Below are positions 19,862 to 31,800 of a stretch of 64,000 nt of DNA, in pieces. Within the stretch, counting starts at the first letter, position 1. Each line of letters begins with the position of its first letter. Position numbers and translations under genes: made by a program. This stretch comes from Kalaharituber pfeilii (taxonomy: Eukaryota > Ascomycota > Pezizomycetes > Pezizales > Pezizaceae): positions 682,001 through 746,000 of the forward strand of contig WHUZ01000017.1 of assembly GCA_015179045.1 (NCBI GenBank), read 5' to 3'. Below the pieces are notes generated by a model. The model made no database searches and had not been told where the DNA came from. It saw only the letters and a program-made list of their open reading frames with translations.

Positions 19862-22800
19862 GTCCTTTGCATCAGCGTCCACATCCTTGCGCTCGAGAAG
19901 CAGTCGCACAATGGCCTTATGTCCTTTTTCAGCTGCCCATGACAATGGCGTCCGATCATTATTGTCCTTTGCATTAGCATCCACATCCTTGTGCTCGAGA
20001 AGCAGTCGCACAATGGCCTCATGTCCGTTTTCAGCTGCCCATGACAATGGTGTTTGGCCATATCTCTTGTCCTTTGCATCAGCGTCCACATCCTTGCGCT
20101 CGAGAAGCAATCGCACAATGGCCTCATGTCCTTTTCCAGCGGCCCATGACAATGGCGTCCGATCATCATTGTCCTTTGCATCAGCATCCACATCCTTTCG
20201 CTCGAGAAGCAGTCGCACAATGGCCTCATGTCCGTTTTCAGCTGCCCATGATAATGGCGTTTGGCCCCATATCTTGTCCTTTGCATCAGCGTCTACATCC
20301 TTGTGCTCGAGAAGCAGTCGCACAATGGCCTCATGTCCCCTTTCAGCTGCCGATGACAATGACGTTTGGCCCCATCTCTTGTCCTTTGCATCAGCATCTA
20401 CATCCTTTCGCTCGAGAAGCAGTCGCACAATGGCCTCATGTCCTTTTGCAGCTGCCCATGACAATGGCGTGCGGCCTCTATTGTCCTTTGCATCAGCGTC
20501 CACATCCTTGCGCTCGAGAAGCAGTCGCACAATGGCCTCATGTCCTTTTCCAGCTGCCCATGACAATGGCGTCCGATCATTATTGTCCTTTGCATCAGCA
20601 TCCACATCCTTTCGCTCGAGAAGCAGTTGCACAATGGCCTCATGTCCTTTTTCAGCTGCCCATGACAATGGTGTTTGGCCATATCTCTTGTCCTTTGCAC
20701 CAGCCTCCACAACCTTGTGCTCAAGAAGCAGTCGAACCACAGCTTCATGCCCTTCCATAGCTGCCCATATCAGTGGCGTGTGCTCATCCTTGTCTCTTGA
20801 ATTCCAGTCCTCAGGTGTATTCACTAATGCTGTTATATAGTGGTCCAATCCGAAGCAAGCAGCTGCATGTATGCCAGAGAACAACTTGCTATATGGGCGG
20901 ATCCAATAATAATTAGGCCGTAAATACCTGTAGTGCAACGCTTGTAAAGCACAATGGGGTTCAAGTTCCTTATTCCGGTGCTGTAGCAACTTCAAGGCAA
21001 GACCTCTAACAGAATCATTCGACTGCTCATGTCGTGCATACCGACCCCATTGACAGGCTGCATATTCTAAGAAGGGAAAGTCTCTCATTCGTTGCTTCAA
21101 ATTGTCGATGGAGGTACAAGGTGAAGCTAATTCGTTGAAGTTCAGGTATGTTAGACAAGTCTCTGCCGCAGTGCTGTATCTGCTAGGAAAATATGTGCCA
21201 GCATGTTGCTTGAAATATTCCTCCACTGAATAGTGCACGAACCGAACAGTCTTTGTCTCCTCATCCAAGGTGGCCAGTCCAACACAGCACTCTAGCAATG
21301 CTTTCTTCGAATGAATATTGTCTATATGCAATTTGATATCACCTGGCTCCACCGCAAGTGCATGGCTGAGCTCATCCAGCTTTAGTGGTCGGTAGGCGAG
21401 ATGCAGCCACATTAGTACTCGCATGCCCAGTTCCGAGTCAGCGCTCGGTAGCAACTTGATTCTATCAATCATGCCTGCAAAAGCCTTATCAAGGTTTACA
21501 GGCAATTCTTTCAGTGCCTCCCGCCGCTTTCTTTTCGTCCTCTGGCCAAGTACCATGCTAATATGCAAAACTGGAAGTAGAAACATCCCTTGGGACTTCT
21601 CTATAATCGCACTAAGGATATCAGCTTTCAGCCCTTCATCTATTGCATCTTGATTTATATCGTTTCTAATTGCATGATCAATGTATGCTCTGATGTCGCT
21701 TGCGTTAGCCGTTACATCAATTGCATGTTGCTGTTTGGCTAGATAGGTGTCGACTGCTGGCTGTATATGAGGTCTCCCAGTAAGAAATATTCGAGTAGTA
21801 CTGAATTCACTGCGAAGCGTTTCAAGGAGGCCTTTCTGAACCTGAGAGGCTAGCTCATCTAGAGCATCTATGCAGACAAAGTTGCCGTCAAAATAAGATA
21901 GAGTAATCTCAAGCATTTTGGAAATATCCTTCCTCTCTACTCTCCTATCCCGGTGTTGGATAGATTCCAATATGCTGACCACTGTCTCCGGTACTTGTGA
22001 TCTCGCAATTAGAAACTGTTTAAGGAGGCTGCCTAAGATATTGACTTCTGTTTGCTGCCCTTGGTCTCGATAGTCGCAATATATATAGGCGATGCCTACC
22101 GTATCTGGCACAACGAATTTGGATGTAAGATGATCGATCACGATGGAACTACACAGATGCAAAGAGTTATTAATGATTTAAGTCCTATATCTGTATGGAC
22201 AACAGGATAAACATACCAGATCGTTGTTTTTCCTGCACCAGGGGCACCATAACAGCATAGAATACGGTTGCACAGGCTTGCATCTTGTGCAGTACTATCA
22301 CACCATTGTTGATAATGGTCAAGGTTGAAGAGCCAGGTACCTGTGCCATCGACGCGACGAGACTGCACATCCTGATGTCTTTTCGGGGATTCCAGTGGAG
22401 ATAGCATTTGTAGAAGTTCTCGGATTCGACGGAGTTCTGCCTTTGCAGTGTTGTTCAAGATTTTATTGAGCTTGGATAATGGTGCAAGTTCAGATTCAAT
22501 ATTCCGGAGATGATTGCGCATCTGCTCAAGCCTCTTAGAGTGCTGCATGATCCTATCCATGACAGCCATGTCTGCACACTCTCGAACACTCCGTTCCTTT
22601 TCAGAAATATCGTTGATCAATGGCTGGAACTCGGTAGCAAAGGGTTTGAACATGTATCCTAGCTTCATCATCCTAGAGGTTGAAGGGTCAAAATATTGGC
22701 CTGCCTTCACAGAGAAAACCACAATAGCAGCGTAAAGCTCTGGCAGAGCGGAATCCAGTTTTTGTTGAAGATTTGGTGTTGTTGTTGCAGACAACATAAT

Positions 22801-23650
22801 CTCCGATGATGTTTCTGTATACACACTGGCATAAAAATCGCATACTGCCATTTTTTCAGCGATAATGGCAGTAAATTGTTCAAGACTCTCCGTAGTTTCC
22901 ATATGGTTCAAAGTAATCTACCAGCGGTCAATTAGCTGCCGTAATAAATACTAATATTCCAACTGTAAAAAAGGATAATATTTAAATAAAACCAACCTGC
23001 AATATTCCTCTCACACCTGCCCAAACCAGGGCTGTAACCTCCGGACTATGCTGTATTGCCACATCCACAATCTGTGCATAGCTATTAAAGGTTCTCAGGA
23101 TGCCTTGCAACCGCTGTATAGTCACAGATTTATTGCTCTGCTGTATAGCAGTCTTTAAGTCGCCTATGGTCAACTGTACAATTTCGCTTGCTGCTTGATG
23201 TGCATGCTTGCTGGTTTCGAGAGGTGGCAATCCCATTTTTGGTAGCTTTTTCTCGGCTATCTTAAGCGACTTTTCCCACAGTGATTGGAGGTTACTCGGA
23301 GGAGCAGCTTTGGCACTGGGGTCATCTCCGGAGGTTGTTGAAGGTGCCGATGCAGCAGTAATTGTGGCTGGCACAGCGGCATCAGTGCTTGGGTCATTTC
23401 CGGGATTTACCAGGGGTGTCGATGCGACAGATACAGTAGGTGAAGACGCCCCTGGGAGGGGAGATGCCGGGTTTGTAGAACGCCATAGAAATCGCAAAGG
23501 AGATCTTGATCTCGCTGGCTCTTGGTTGTTCGAGGGTTCAGGGGACAAGGTCTCTCGCTGTCGTGTACCCGAGTTCTGTGTGCGAAAACGCTGGCGCCAG
23601 CCTGCTGCCCGATTCTTGAGAAATGGTTCCTTTTGCTTTTGTCCGCTCAT
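19859..23650 (-). CDS. NLR gene 1: DUF7708-like, NACHT, ankyrin repeats
   Basis: Spliced: exon 1 23650-22997, exon 2 22917-22217, exon 3 22148-19859 (introns 79 and 68 nt), 1214 residues. Residues about 1-130 are Ser/Pro-rich. About 140-400 match the alpha-helical N-terminal domain common in fungal NACHT proteins (HSPEVTALVWAGVRGILQ). Walker A is GAPGAGKTT at about 442-450, formed with an intron right after it; Walker B is VCIDALDEL at about 543-551. A winged-helix region with RPLKLDELSHALAV and FVHYSVEEYF follows. About ten ankyrin repeats close the protein, the last nine (about 906-1214) nearly identical. Fungal STAND proteins of this type act in non-self recognition and regulated cell death. 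The stop codon is the TAG of the inserted hAT terminus; two further repeats lie beyond it. Confidence 0.85.
19862..20780 (-). repeat. Nearly identical ankyrin-coding tandem repeats (102-105 bp)
   Basis: Nine units share GHEAIVRLLLE.KDVDADAKD. They differ mainly at a short window after AKD (KRYG, NND, NRG, KRWG, KIWG, NDD) and at one or two framework sites. DNA identity between units is very high, suggesting recent unit duplication or gene conversion. The complementary strand is also open through the array, which is a shadow. Confidence 0.85.
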
Positions 23651-23869
23651 CCTGGCTATTTCTGTTCTTGATTTGTCGCTAACGGAAGCGCTGACAGTAG
23701 TGAAGATTATTACTATATTTCGTATCTTGGAGCCGATGGAGAGATATCCTGACAGATTGCGTTGCTTCGCTGCATACTATCTATCACCCAGAGCCCCGCT
23801 CTCAGCCGCTCGGCTGCAAGTGTTTGCTTATAATACCTCCATACCAGGTCCCGGAGGGGGATGATGGGG

Positions 23870-24321
23870 CAGGGGTAACAAGCGGGCATCTTGGCATCAG
23901 TTTAGTAGTCAGTATCATAACTCGCAGAATAGATGGATTAACATATTCACTAAATTAACTGCACTGAGCCTGCATCTGAAGGGGGAAAGGTAAAAAGGCT
24001 CCATCTCTAGCATGCCCAGGAGCGAACTCAGCTTGCTGAGGAGTGTATGGGTTGGTTACAAGCTGCCCAGTGTTTTTCGTCCCAATTTGGTCATATTGCC
24101 AAGAAATTCGGTCAAATGCCAAGACCTGACGTCGGCTCAGACCTGCCATCGGCTCAGACCTACTGTCGGCTATTATAATACTATAGTTACAGGAATCGCG
24201 GCCACTCGTCGTAAGTACTGCTGGTTACGCCTCGCGCCGGATTGAACCCAGTCGCATTTGACATACCTTGCGCCTAACCTAAAGTGCTGAAGTGCCAAGT
24301 AGTCCAGCAACCTGAGCTCAA
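23870..24321. other. No supported gene; small tandem repeat
   Basis: Upstream flank of NLR gene 1. Contains CGGCTCAGACCT repeated about three times at 24130-24170. Nothing else recognised. Confidence 0.4.
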
Positions 24322-25116
24322 ATTAACAATTATGACAGGTCTCTCTCGCCAGCATTGAATTTGATAGATTGTAATAATCCAACCTGGACCCCTCGCCCAA
24401 GACCCCCAGCCCCGGTCCTATACTGGCAATCAACATACTAAGTACATGCCAGTACTCGTACACGTGCAGCTGACCCTGACCCCCTCGCAACTCGTCATAC
24501 TCCCGGTATATATCCCTGCACCTGTAAGCTCGCTTAAGCAACATGGCCGCCAGCATTCCGGTCATCGCTTAACAACCCGAACCCGAGAACCTGCCAGAAT
24601 CTGCTAGAAGAACCCGGATCCCCAGAACCTGCCGGAAAGCCGTAGAACCTGCCGGAAAGCCCTAGAACCTGCTGGAAGACTCCGGAATCCACTAGCGACA
24701 GGTATCGCCGAGCTCATTCCCGGATATTCCTGACGGTTCTACCTGCTTCCAGTCATTTCCTTGGCCTTCCATGTAGCTCCAGTCGTTTCCTTTGGTTTTC
24801 CATGTACTTCCAGCCGTTTCCTCGGTTTTCTATGTACTTCTTTTGTTTGTTTGCTCGTTTGCTTGTTTGCTTGGATTTGCCACCGAGGGCTTTCTATAAA
24901 GAGGCCCTCCCCCTCCTCCATCTTGCCTCTCCACGCAACAACTTGTATTCTACCCAAGTTGTGTATTTAGCTTTCAAATACATCTACCTCTCGGTATCAC
25001 ATAGCTCCGACCGCCTCTGCCTCTGCCTCTGCCTCTGCCTCTGCTGTGAAATCGCCCCCGTCCTGTACCTGGATCCTGTACCCTGACCTGACCCAGACCG
25101 ATTTATTACATAGATA
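24322..25116 (+). other. LTR-like segment with core promoter
   Basis: The segment ends in features typical of a fungal LTR U3-R-U5. A CTATAAAGAGG TATA-type motif lies at 24891-24902, a pyrimidine-rich start region follows, then a (CCTCTG)n microsatellite at 25012-25045. ATGACAGGTC occurs at 24332-24341 and again at 25117-25126. About four AGAACCTGCCGGAAAGCC-type units lie at 24590-24690. LTR boundaries are not proven, and no coding sequence is present. Confidence 0.35.
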
Positions 25117-25119
25117 TGA

Positions 25120-25771
25120 CAGGTCCGGCCTGATAGCATGAGATGTGGCAGAATGAATTGAATTTAAGGAATATGGTAGGTCCGGCCCTACGGCCTCAGG
25201 TGAAGAAGAATGAACTCAATTTTACAGGTATAGCAGGCCCCACCTACCGCCATGAGATGAGGTAGAGTGAGCTGAATTTGACAGGCATAGAAGGCCCAAC
25301 CTAACAACGGCGTGAGAAAGTTGACAGGTATGGCCGGCCCACGAGATGAGGCAGAATAAGCTAAATTTGGCACGTATAGCCGGCCTGACATAACAGCGCG
25401 AGATCAGGCACCATGAGCTGAATTTGACAGGTATGGCGGGCCTAACCTGCCGGCACGAGATGCTGCAGAATGAGCTAAACTCGACACAGGTTTGGCAGGC
25501 CCTATTCGACGGCGTGAGATGAGTCAGAATGAGCTGAATTTCACACGAATTGCAGGCCCTATTCAACGGCGTGAGGTGAGCCAGAACGAGCTGAATTTTA
25601 CACGAATTGCAGGCCCGGGCTGTCGGCACGAGATAATGCAGAATGAGTTGAATTTGACACATATAGCTGGCCCGACATGACGGTGCAAGATGTGGTAGAA
25701 TGAGCTGAACTTGATAGGTATGGCCGGCCCGAGCCTACAATGCAAATGAGATAAGTTTGAGACGTATGGCA

Positions 25772-25803
<32 letters not shown>

Positions 25804-26010
25804 ATAACCCCACTTGTAGCACGTGGCCATGGCAGGGTGAGACGTATGGCATGCCCAAGGTACGAGATGGGATGAGGTAGAGTGAGCTGAATTTCAGATG
25901 TATGGCATGCCTGAACCGAGACACGAGAAGATACGGAATGAGCTGAATTTAATAGATGTGGCAGAACGAGCTGAGCTAGAATCAGCTGAATTTGACAGGT
26001 ATGATAGGGC
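25120..26010. repeat. Degenerate 60-bp minisatellite
   Basis: About fourteen diverged units of the type GAATGAGCTGAATTTGACAGG plus TATGGCCGGCCC..., period 55-65 bp, drifting at the right end. Frames open on both strands here are repeat artefacts. It contains one micro-retroposon. Confidence 0.8.
25773..25837 (-). mobile_element. Micro-retroposon, family A tail unit
   Basis: Poly(T) then AAATCACATAACCCCACTT...GGCCATGGCAGGG between TGAGACGTATGGCAT at 25758-25772 and 25838-25852. It sits inside one minisatellite unit. Confidence 0.85.
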
Positions 26011-26020
26011 CCACTCGATG

Positions 26021-26400
26021 CAGTGTTCCCAACCGGCCAGGCTGCCAAAACGGCTGCCAACACGGCTACCGAAAGGGCTACTGAAAAGGCTGCTGAAATG
26101 GCTACTAAAATAGATTCAATGAATCCAACAGGCCAGGCCAGGCCAGGCCAACCGGAGGCCTGGACTGGCCTGGACCGTGAAATTCTGGGCCTGGCCTGGC
26201 CTGAACAATCAGGCCAGGCCGTGAGGGCCGCCTGGACCGGCCCAGGCGGCCTGAAACAATCAGGCCAATCAGGCCGGTTCAGGCCATTCAGGCCGGTTCA
26301 GGCCAATCAGGCCGGTTCAGGCCAATCAGGCCGGTCCAGGCCAATCAGGCCGGTCCAGGCCATTCAGGCCCCATTCAGGCCGGTTCAGGCCAATTAAACG
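26021..26400. repeat. Lone hAT-like left end and CAGGCC array
   Basis: CAGTGTTCCCAACCGGCCAGG at 26021 matches a hAT-type terminus. It is followed by CGGCTGCC-type 12-bp repeats (26040-26110), then many alternating CAGGCCAATCAGGCCGGTT units to about 26395. ATGAATCCAACAGGCCAGGCC at 26119-26139 has its inverted counterpart at 27584-27604. Confidence 0.6.
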
Positions 26401-26491
26401 AATCACTCCACAGCTATCCAGCTGAATTGAGGCCAGCATTTACCAGATTGTTTGAGTATTTAGATGAGTAGAATCTCCCGTATGTCTAGAA

Positions 26492-26582
26492 CAGTGTTTC
26501 CAACGGCCGGCCAGGCCAGGCCATCAGAAGCTCCGCCGGGGCCGCCCCAGGCGGTTTCAGGCCTGGCCGGTTGGGAACACTG
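26492..26582. mobile_element. 91-bp hAT-type foldback MITE
   Basis: CAGTGTTTCCAACGGCCGG...CCGGTTGGGAACACTG, almost entirely palindromic, flanked by exact 8-bp duplications GTCTAGAA at 26484-26491 and 26583-26590. Confidence 0.9.
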
Positions 26583-26835
26583 GTCTAGAATTTTGAACAG
26601 CAGCGGTCTACGACTTTTGTCAAGTATGTATCACACTTTGTATTCAAGTATATATACTAAGAAATATTTTAGAAATGATGGACCTTCCAGATAATACAAC
26701 AGACTGGACTCAATTCTTCGATGATGATACCTGATGCGCAACTGTCAATTACTGATAGTGGAAATATCCAGGACTATTAAAATCTAATTCACCTGGGTTA
26801 AATTCCAAAATCGCTTGAATTTACGTAAATGGCCT

Positions 26836-27564
26836 AGTCGGCCTGCCCAAGGCAAGAACCGCAGACCTAGCGCGGGTGATAGAGCTGATTGCAGAGAGGC
26901 GGCGGAGGCTAAGGAAGGCGGATGCAGTGAAGCTGGCATGGGTCAAGGCCCACGTGGGGATAGAAGGCAATGAGAAGGCGGATGAGTTGGGCAAAGAGGG
27001 GCCCAAGGGCATGAGGTATGATGGGCAGGCCACTGAGGGTGGGCTGCGTCAAGAGTTAGTTCGAAAAAGAAAAGAGGAGAGGGAGCGTGCAGGGTTTGGG
27101 AAGGGCAAATTCGCAAAGTGGGGCAGGAGAGCACTCACAAATACCACATGGCTGCGGACTGGAAAAGGCGGAGCTATGTGGAGGAGGATGGTCAGTGGCG
27201 AGGAGGTACAATGCACATGTGGTGAGGCATGGAGTGCTGAGCATGTGGTGTTCAGATGCACAGAACTGGAGCGGCCCCAGAGGAAGAACAAAAATGGGGC
27301 ACATGTCACCTGGCAGTCCTGGAAGGACCTAGAGGAGAAAGGATGGAAGCAAGAAGGCGTGGAAGGTCACCCGGTCGAGTACTGGTTTGCCTGCCTCGAT
27401 CTGGGGTAGCCGGGGACCGGGGACGGAGGGCACTGGGTGCTCAAGGGTGTATGTAGATTCCGTAGTTAGTTGTCTCAAACCTGGCCCGGGTATATGGGTC
27501 CCTGCCATAGGCTGGTAGCCTGTATGCGGGGTTACGTGAATAAAAAAAAAAAAAAAAAAAAAAA
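26836..27564 (+). mobile_element. 5'-truncated LINE family A (subtype 2) with RNase H end
   Basis: An open frame from about 26845 to 27409 encodes the RNase H C-terminal half: DLARVIELIAERRRRLRKA, then AWVKAHVGIEGNEKADELGK (the H...D of RNase H), a basic linker, then CTCGEAWSAEHVVFRC (zinc motif) and YWFACLDLG, stop. The 3' UTR ends CCCTGCCATAGGCTGG...GCGGGGTTACGTGAAT and poly(A). This anchors the micro-retroposons of subtype A2 to a LINE. The upstream RT is missing. Confidence 0.8.
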
Positions 27565-27570
27565 GATCAC

Positions 27571-28391
27571 GGCCTGGGGCCGGCCTGGCCTGTTGGATTC
27601 ATTGGGTCGGTAGATACATGTGCGTATACGAAATGCATATATGCAAGCAATATATGAGCTAATGTCGGGCAACGTCGTAGTCGCATAAATGAGTACTATA
27701 TAAGCTACGCCGAGGACTAGCGAGCATCGCCTGGTAGATAGTAACTCTCTGCATTTACCATATCTGTTACATTCTCCTCTTATCTATTTTTCTAAATTTT
27801 ACTTTTTCTTTTCCACTACCTCAAGCACTGCTTTCACCTCTGCAATCTAATTATAATAGGGATTATAGATATAGAGAACCATTTGACTAGCTGTGTACTC
27901 TACGCAGCTTATATAGCAATGCAATAGTAATAGCATATCGTATACATCATATATGTGTACACATTCGCTTTACTAGCCACCACCCAGTGCTAAAGGTATT
28001 ATTAGCAAATTCTGAGCTACAGAGCTCATCATCTCCACTGAAGGCCTCAAATAAGGCTACAGTCATTATCTCCAGTCCTTCAGCTATCACCATGCATAGT
28101 TCTAGCATTTCTGGATCACCTGAAAACTCTGAGTACACTAATAGTAATATTGATGTATAAAGATTAGCCTGAGAATGTAAGCTTTCTTAATATATTTGAA
28201 AGTATAGTTATTCTAGATGAACTCTGCATACAATTGCTGACTATAACCTAATAGACTGATGGAGGGCAAATATGTATTGATAGATTTCTATAATAATATC
28301 TTGATTTTGTGCAATATTGAATAGGTTATATAGAAGAGGGGCTTGTTACGGGCGTGAGGGGTTCGGCTTCGCCGTGCGCTGTGCCGGAGTG
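27571..28391. other. Repeat flank, no supported gene
   Basis: Starts with the inverted counterpart of 26116-26140 (GGCCTGTTGGATTCATTG). Then an AT-rich segment (ATATGCAAG..ATATGAGCT, CATAAATGAGTACTATA) resembles 60860-60980 inside another TIR element. TTACGGGCGTGAGG near 28345 resembles an LTR end. Confidence 0.4.
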
Positions 28392-28833
28392 ATGGGATTT
28401 GATGTTATGCAGGTTCCAAAGGCAAATGGCAACAAGCCGGAGCCAGTGGCTACCACCCCAGCAAGGATCCACCCCGAGCCCTACTATCCTCACCTTGTTG
28501 AGACCGGAAATTCAGCCGAGGTTAGCTTTGATCTAGATGATGCATGGGATATGTGAGTTTTACCTTTTCGTATCCCGTTTGTGAAATATACTACGGTTTC
28601 AACATTACTGACCTGTCAACCCATCAATAGTACTACCGGCTATCCACAATGCCTAAACAATACTACTGACAACTTCGAAAGTATATTGAAGCCCAGGGTT
28701 GGCTGGTGGTTCTACGAGATGAGGACACCCGAAGAGTGAGCGGTCTTTGCCCGGTTGTGCCCAGGATGTGAGACTAACTACGAGTTCTATACACAGGGTT
28801 GCCGCTAGGCAAAAGAAATCGGAGAGGTTCTGA
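28392..28833 (+). CDS. Small three-exon protein of unknown function
   Basis: Exon 1 28392-28552, exon 2 28631-28735, exon 3 28797-28833, 100 residues. Introns of 78 and 61 nt have GTGAGT/GTGAGC donors, TACTGACC and GACTAAC branch sites and AATAG/CACAG acceptors, and keep frame. The sequence includes HPEPYYPHLVETGNSAEVSF, DDAWDI, TTGYPQCLNNTTD and ILKPRVGWWFYEMRTPEEVA. No signal peptide or membrane segment. I do not recognise the family. A longer 5' end is possible; the frame is open upstream into sequence that resembles an LTR end, so this may be the 3' remnant of a larger gene. Confidence 0.5.
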
Positions 28834-31800
28834 AAATTGAGATTAATGTGGACTTTGGAGAGGGATATTACTTACCGAACGGTAGTACTGGATATTGACA
28901 TAGTAGGATCAGAAGCTGGACTTCAAAGTTCTATATCTGGATATGGAGGACAGTAGATGCGGTGAATGCAGTGAACGGTGAATGTTGTTAGGTTTGGGGA
29001 TGCAGTAGTTGTTGTCGCATTACAGTAATGTGTAGATAGAGCAGGAGCGAAAGGACAGCACAAGTAATACAATTTTGACTAATAGCTTAACGATCTATAC
29101 TAGATCCCTAGTAAGGAAAGTGCTCGTGAATGACATCGATTCCAGATTCCAGTACGAGAGAACATTTACAACGAGGGCCAAGCTTTCAATGCACCTAGAA
29201 TGCTATGCGGCTTAAGAGCAGGGACTTGCGCGCAATCTTGTAAACCGGTTACATTTAGCTTACGTAAGGTTGTCCTGGGAATGGTTATTGGAGGAAATAT
29301 GCGAGTACACAAGGTAGGTGTCGTGAGGTACCCGTGCGATAATTTATTCGCAAGTAAAACCATCGTCGCATACGTGTACTCGCTGCAGTCTCGTGACTAT
29401 ACTCGCTGGCCCAAAAAAGTTTCGGAACGGCTGACTGGCGCATCATAATTAGTCAGCCGTTCCAATACTTTTTGGACTGACCATTGATCTTTTACAACAT
29501 GCGTAGTCTATAAGCTGTAATACTACAATAATTGATGCATGAACGAAGAACATAAAAATGAATGGGATGTGTGTGCATTATTTGTGTTTGTGGATGCGCG
29601 CTGAATGTGAACGCGGGTGGTGAGTGTGGAGGTGTGAGCTCTCTGCTTTACCCATTTACTGGTGGTGAACGAAGGGCCAAGGCACTAAAAGTAGTAAAAT
29701 ATGGTAACCATTCTCAATCATTCGTCGACAAAGCTGGGCACTGAAACCAATTCACGTCAAGCAGACAGGTTGGTCATACTGTATGCATACCAGACTAAAG
29801 CATGTGAAGCAATACCTTGCCTGTGATCCAGCCATTCCGCGCAAAATTATGCAATCAAATTAAGAGGTTCACCACCACTTACTAAACAGTTCAATACTCA
29901 GCAACTCAGCTGCTTACAATTTAGATCCGCACAAGTTCTTTTTTCTCAGCCAGTCAGGACATTCGCGCGACTTTACGTTGAAAGGTGATATGCAAGCGAA
30001 GTGGTACTACAGTCAGACGTTGCTATGATAGAATGAAGACGTAAGGTTTTCAGTATAGAAAATTTTGGCAGATTACCATAGTCATATAGTCTTGGCAGCT
30101 GAGTTCGAAGTCTTTGCTGAGCTTCGCAATTAATTAAGACTTACTAGTAATAGAAATAACTGCATTAAGAAATCAATTCGAATACGGTGGTGGTAGGATG
30201 AGTAGGAATCGAAATAGAAATGTATGGAGTCGAGATATCTACTAGATAGCGGCGACCAGCAATATACCCGAGAGCAACAGACACTCACAGCTTGGTTCAA
30301 ACCAACAAACAGTGCTTAGCGATATAGTTTCTGTTTTCTGGGCTGCTCAAGAATCACTGGTGCACAGGAGGCAAGGCAGTAAGTAGCAGGGGGTTCCTAT
30401 GGATTTAATTAGCGTCTGTTCATTATAGCATGAACAAGTAAGTAAAAATAACTTCCTCTAGATTTTTTTTCATTACACCCTTTGGTGGGATTTCATTATA
30501 GCCAGGTGGGGATGGAAAGCCGAGAGTGTGGTGTGTTACATTGTAGCAAGGTTTTCACTATAGCGAGGTTCATTATACTAGTAGCAAGGTCTGACTGTAG
30601 TGCGTTCTCCGCGTTTAATGTGAATGGTCTGCCAAATGGCTGCAGACAGTCCACCCAATGGGGAACAAACCCTTGGTGCAGCTAGCCAACCCCAATTATT
30701 GAAGAATAGCAAAAAGTGGCTATACACAGCAGATGCGTGTGGTGCTGTTATTATGCACGACGCTACACTATCACAATCCAAATGTAAGAGTGATAAGAGT
30801 GCAGTAGGTGTCCAGTTGTCAATCCAGTGGCGCTGGTTTTGTATATTGTTTCCGTAAGAATGTAGCAACCTGATACCTACATCTGTTGTAATTATGCGTA
30901 CATCCGAGTTGCTATCCGCCACTGAGTGGCGAAGCGCTAGGTACGAAAAAAGCATATTGTATCATTTCTATGATTCCTATTGATTTCATTACTGCTCATA
31001 TCTTGACGTAAATATTGTGGCTTGAAGACGAATATACACTATGTCATTCTTTCACTATTGTTAGATTTATTCTATATTTGGCTATCATTATTCATGTATA
31101 TAAGTCAGAGCTTCTGGCGACTCTTCATACAATATACGAAGTCTGCTACATAATTCTAGATATTTACTTCAACATCGATGCTGCATTGGTGTGATGTAAT
31201 TTCTATTCGATGCTCACACTAGCTATGTCTGGGCATTTATTTCGTAGTGTGCTAACTTATTAACTAAATATTGCAGCATCTTATATTTTGATTGGAAAAT
31301 CCGGCCAGATTTTTCGGAATTCAAAAGTTTATTGAATCTGGAATCGTTGAAAGTTTTATCCAGTGGTTCTCCAAAAGTTGCATTGGCACACATAAATCTG
31401 GGTAAATTTTTAGTCAAAACCGGTTGTCAATTTTGAAATCCAGTCCAGCTGAATACAGCTCTGGATTTCAATATACTCGCTGATTAAAAAAGTATTTGGA
31501 CACGGGTTGTTGCATATAAATTATCCGCTTTTGTGAATAGCATTATATCCAACATTCGCTCATATAAACGGAGGGAGTCTAATCTGAATACCGCTAATGT
31601 TTAGTCCATTGTAGGGGCCTACATAGTTTATAGTAAACGAAACAGAATTTAATTATGCTGCCAGTCTTAATCGCTGCAGCCAGAGGACACCAGAAAAATA
31701 GTTTAGGTCACTATCAACCGCAACGCAAGGCTGTCGGTAATCCTTCCTCTGTATGTAAAGCAGTAAAACAAAAAGTAATATTAGTAATATGATATGAACT

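Noticed and set aside
19887..20840. 317-codon plus-strand frame and several others opposite NLR 1.
   Set aside because: Exact antisense shadow of the near-identical ankyrin units; the minus strand has the domain order and splice sites.
25188..25924. Open frames rich in repeated motifs on the minus strand.
   Set aside because: Minisatellite artefacts, one crossing a micro-retroposon.
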